Of a stretch of 37,023 nucleotides of DNA, positions 34,785 to 37,023 are shown in pieces. Source of the DNA: Acidobacteriota bacterium (GTDB lineage: Bacteria; Acidobacteriota; Terriglobia; Bryobacterales; Bryobacteraceae); contig JAFDVS010000088.1 in assembly GCA_018268935.1 (NCBI GenBank), positions 4,921-41,943 of the forward strand, written 5' to 3'. The notes under the pieces were generated by a model. That model made no database searches, was not told where the DNA came from, and saw only the letters and a program-made list of their open reading frames with translations. The translations under genes were made by a program, and so were the position numbers. Each line of letters starts with the position of its first letter. Position 1 is the first letter of the stretch.

Positions 34785-35419
34785 ATGAGGCCGTTGCGGA
34801 TGGCGAAGCGCACGAGTTCGCCGGAGTTCTGGAGGTTGAGCTTTTCGAGGATACGGCTGCGGTGTGCTTCCACGGTGTAGACACTAATGCCGAGGAGCGT
34901 GGCGATTTCCTTGTTGGTGCGCCCTTCGGCGACCAATTGGAGGACTTCACGTTCGCGAGTGGTGAGCCGGTCAATGGGATTGGTGACGTGATGTCGGTAA
35001 TCGGAGAGCACGGCTTCGCTGACGGCGGGGCTGAGGTAGCCATCGCCGCAGGCGACTGAACGAATGGCTTCGAGCATGTCGTTGCGGGGAGAAGCTTTGA
35101 GGAGGTAACCTTTGGCGCCTGCCTTGAGGATTTCGCGGACGTAGACGGTGTCGCGATGCATGCTGAGGGCAAGGACCTTGCTGCGGGGGGAAACTTCGGC
35201 GATGCGGCGGGTGGCTTCGATGCCGTTCAGTTCGGGCATGGTGACATCCATGACCACGACATCGGGCTGCAGTTCTTCGGCGAGTTTGACGGCTTCGTTG
35301 CCGTTGCCCGCTTCGCCGACGACTTGCATGTCAGCCTGGGAGTCGAGGATAAGGCGAAAGCCCTCACGGACGAGGGAATGATCGTCAGCCAACAGGATGC
35401 GGAGTTTCTTGTTCTGCAT
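34778..35419 (-). CDS. NarL/FixJ-type response regulator
   Basis: The product is 213 aa. The receiver domain (6-122) has the acidic pair at Asp12-Asp13 (LADDHSL), the phospho-acceptor Asp58 (DVVVMDVTMPELNG), Ser86 in LALSMH and Lys108 in GYLLKAS. The C-terminal LuxR-type helix-turn-helix (about 148-210) reads LTTREREVLQLVAEGRTNKEIATLLGISVYTVEAHRSRILEKL. It should be phosphorylated by the kinase encoded immediately upstream, whose gene overlaps it by 35 bases, and then bind target promoters. Targets are unknown. Confidence 0.95.
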   Translation of the reverse strand: MQNKKLRILLADDHSLVREGFRLILDSQADMQVVGEAGNGNEAVKLAEELQPDVVVMDVTMPELNGIEATRRIAEVSPRSKVLALSMHRDTVYVREILKAGAKGYLLKASPRNDMLEAIRSVACGDGYLSPAVSEAVLSDYRHHVTNPIDRLTTREREVLQLVAEGRTNKEIATLLGISVYTVEAHRSRILEKLNLQNSGELVRFAIRNGLIH

Positions 35420-36710
35420 AGCGCACGGAAGGAACCCAGATGCTCACCTCAAGGCCGCCTTCTTTGCGGTTGACGATGGTGAGGTCGCCGCCGACGTGGC
35501 GGGCGCGGGCTCGCATTCCGAGGATACCAAGACTGGGGGCCTTGTCCTTGGGGGCGGGCAGCAGGCCGCGGCCGTCGTCGATGATGCTGAGCGTGGTGCG
35601 GTCCTTGTCGCGAGTAAGGTGAATTTCGGCGCGGGTGGCGCCGGAATGGCGGGCGACGTTAGTGAGGGCTTCCTGAGCGACGCGGAAGAGGTGGGTTTCG
35701 ATGTCTTCTTCCAGGCGGCCTTCGAAGATAATGCGGCAGCCGACGGGGAGGCCGGTGCGGCGGGAGAAATTTTCGGCGAGCCACTGAAGACCGGCGGCGA
35801 GGCCGAAGTCATCGAGGATGACGGGGCGCAGAAGCTGTGACATTTCGCGGACGTTGTCGATGCATTCGTCCACCACGGCGATGGCATCGGCGCGGCGGGC
35901 AGCGAGGCCGTTTTCATCGATGGCTTCCAGGTTGGAGCGCAGTGCGGTGAGTCCCTGGCCGAGTTCGTCGTGGAGTTCGTGGGAGAAGCGGCGGACGGTC
36001 TCTTCCTGGCCTTTCAGCATCTGCCAGGAGACGCGGTTGAGTTCGTTCGAATGCTCCTGGGCATCGCCGAACAACTGGGCCACGGTGCGGATGGTGAGAA
36101 GGGAGCCGCCGAGGGCCAGGATCATACAGGCGCCGAGGAGGAGCACGGATTCCTGCATCAGGTCTCCCGCGTTGGCGGCGATGGCGGTGTCGGCACTGAG
36201 GGCACGCTGGGAGCTGGCTTCGGAGAGCTTGTCGGTGAGTTCGACCACTCGCTGGTGATGGTGAATGAGAGGCCGGAGGGATTCGTTGTTGATGTCGGTG
36301 CGTCCGATGAGGCGGCGCGCTTCGGCGGAGAAGGCTTCGGCCGACTCGGAGAGACTGCGCCAAAGCGGGGCGCGCGGTCTGCTACCTGCTTCGCGGGCAA
36401 TCTGGCTGAGGGTGGCGTCGGCTTCGCTCAGGCGGCGGAGCAGTTGCTCGGTGTTACGGGACTGAGGCTCATTGGCCAGTTGGAGGACGACGGAGTTGAG
36501 CACGGCCTGTTCGTCGCGGATCTCTTCCATGAGGCGGGCGGCGAGGGCCTGTTCACGGAGCAGGGATTCGGCGTGGTACTGAATTTCACGGCCATTGCGG
36601 AGAGCGACGCTACCGGCCGCGAGCAGGAGGAGCAGCACCAGTCCGAAGCCGCCATAGAGCACGTTGACGATGGTGCGCTCCGTGACGCGGCGCGAAAAAA
36701 CAACAGGCAT
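35385..36710 (-). CDS. Membrane-bound sensor histidine kinase, NarX/DesK type (HisKA_3)
   Basis: The product is 441 aa. Helices at about 14-36 and 187-208 bracket a periplasmic region of about 150 residues that is mostly helical (ESLLREQALAARLMEEIRDEQAV), like a four-helix-bundle sensor. HisKA_3 follows, with the phospho-acceptor His247 in FSHELHDELGQGLTALRSNLEAI. The HATPase domain has the N-box EALTNVARHSGA, DDGRGLLP and SLGILGMRARARHVGGDL. It passes phosphate to the response regulator encoded next, with which it overlaps by 35 bases. The signal is unknown. It starts nine bases after the stop of a DUF1501 gene on the same strand, so it may share that transcript. Confidence 0.93.
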   Translation of the reverse strand: MPVVFSRRVTERTIVNVLYGGFGLVLLLLLAAGSVALRNGREIQYHAESLLREQALAARLMEEIRDEQAVLNSVVLQLANEPQSRNTEQLLRRLSEADATLSQIAREAGSRPRAPLWRSLSESAEAFSAEARRLIGRTDINNESLRPLIHHHQRVVELTDKLSEASSQRALSADTAIAANAGDLMQESVLLLGACMILALGGSLLTIRTVAQLFGDAQEHSNELNRVSWQMLKGQEETVRRFSHELHDELGQGLTALRSNLEAIDENGLAARRADAIAVVDECIDNVREMSQLLRPVILDDFGLAAGLQWLAENFSRRTGLPVGCRIIFEGRLEEDIETHLFRVAQEALTNVARHSGATRAEIHLTRDKDRTTLSIIDDGRGLLPAPKDKAPSLGILGMRARARHVGGDLTIVNRKEGGLEVSIWVPSVRYAEQETPHPVG

Positions 36711-36719
36711 TCTTTCAGA

Positions 36720-37023
36720 CTAAGCCAGAATCTCCCGGATCGGCGTGCCGAAGTCGATGTCGAGGCGTTTGCGGCCGGGCACTTCGAGCTTGCGCGGATC
36801 GAGGCCGAGCTGATGGAGGATGGTGGCGTGAATGTCGGTGACGTAGTGGCGGTTTTCCACGGCATGGAAGCCGATTTCATCGGTGGCGCCGTGGGTCACA
36901 CCGCCTTTGATGCCGCCGCCGGCGAGCCACATGCAGAAGTTGCGCGGGTGATGGTCCCGGCCATAGGTCTGTTGATTGAGCGTGCCCTGGGAGTACACGG
37001 TGCGGCCAAACTCACCGCCCCAG
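36720..37023 (-). CDS. DUF1501 protein, C-terminal part (cut by window edge)
   Basis: The frame is open from the right edge to the stop at 36720, giving about 100 residues. They read WGGEFGRT, GRDHHPRNFCMWLAGGGIKGG and VTDIHATILHQLGLDPRKLEVPGRKRLDID. These align with the end of the DUF1501 protein at 18913-20328 (WGGEFGRS, GRDHH, MWMAGGGVKGG, DVHTTVLHQLGLN), so this is a second, diverged copy of the family. Its N-terminus and any PSD1 partner are outside the window. The histidine kinase gene starts nine bases downstream. Confidence 0.88.
   Translation of the reverse strand, partial: WGGEFGRTVYSQGTLNQQTYGRDHHPRNFCMWLAGGGIKGGVTHGATDEIGFHAVENRHYVTDIHATILHQLGLDPRKLEVPGRKRLDIDFGTPIREILA

Noticed and set aside
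1..37023. CRISPR arrays, tRNA or rRNA genes, insertion sequences, prophage
   Set aside because: Reading the gaps showed no repeat-spacer pattern, no transposase or integrase frame and no cloverleaf-like stretch. All gaps are under 200 bases.

Overview
The window is a GC-rich, gene-dense bacterial chromosome segment with almost no intergenic space. Three features point to an acidobacterium of the Solibacter/Bryobacter type: a large Oar-like TonB-dependent receptor with an N-terminal carboxypeptidase-regulatory (Cna-like) domain, PSD1/DUF1501 pairs, and many Tat-signal sulfatases and dehydrogenases. A planctomycete or verrucomicrobial source shares some of these families and cannot be excluded from sequence reading alone. 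I saw no rRNA, tRNA, CRISPR array, transposase or phage gene.

Layout. 1-3203 (minus): TPR lipoprotein-like protein, serine hydrolase and a Gfo/Idh/MocA oxidoreductase cut by the left edge. 3226-4758 (plus): Tat-exported sulfatase. 4764-5418 (plus): ribbon-helix-helix antitoxin and PIN toxin behind a perfect palindrome and a TATAAT box. 5429-8324 (minus): three-gene operon of membrane protein, PHP phosphoesterase and GT4 glycosyltransferase. 8443-13420 (plus): overlapping trio of propeller/DUF3604 protein, sulfatase and M23 peptidase. 13417-16846 (minus): YXWGXW protein, GNAT acetyltransferase, ACT protein and AbgB-like M20 peptidase. 16928-20328 (plus): DUF1549/DUF1553 (PSD1-like) and DUF1501 pair. 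20346-20881 (minus): DUF433/DUF5615 toxin-antitoxin-like pair, with a divergent Imm53 immunity protein at 20971-21294. 21313-22242 (minus): exported beta-carbonic anhydrase. 22350-25754 (minus): TonB-dependent receptor with an intrinsic terminator. 25889-33332 (minus): SulP transporter, DabA, DabB and a second antiporter-like subunit in one overlapping operon. 33525-34784 (plus): alginate-export-type outer membrane porin. 34778-36710 (minus): NarL-type response regulator and its histidine kinase. 36720-37023 (minus): C-terminus of a second DUF1501 protein.

How the genes work together. The standout block is 21313-33332, an inorganic-carbon handling locus. DabA carries the Cys-x-Asp and His...Cys zinc site of the energy-coupled CO2-hydrating DAB complex. 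DabB keeps the proton-path Glu and Lys residues. A SulP-family anion (possibly bicarbonate) transporter is translationally coupled upstream. A secreted beta-carbonic anhydrase lies nearby, beyond the TonB receptor. No carboxysome or RuBisCO gene is visible, so in this probable heterotroph the carbon would more likely feed anaplerotic carboxylases; that is inference. The remaining blocks read as polymer-degradation and envelope functions (sulfatases, PSD1/DUF1501, TonB receptor, porin, M23 peptidase), plus toxin-antitoxin and immunity genes.

No stretch longer than about 200 bases lacks a gene. The longest gap is 33333-33524, which holds two inverted repeats.
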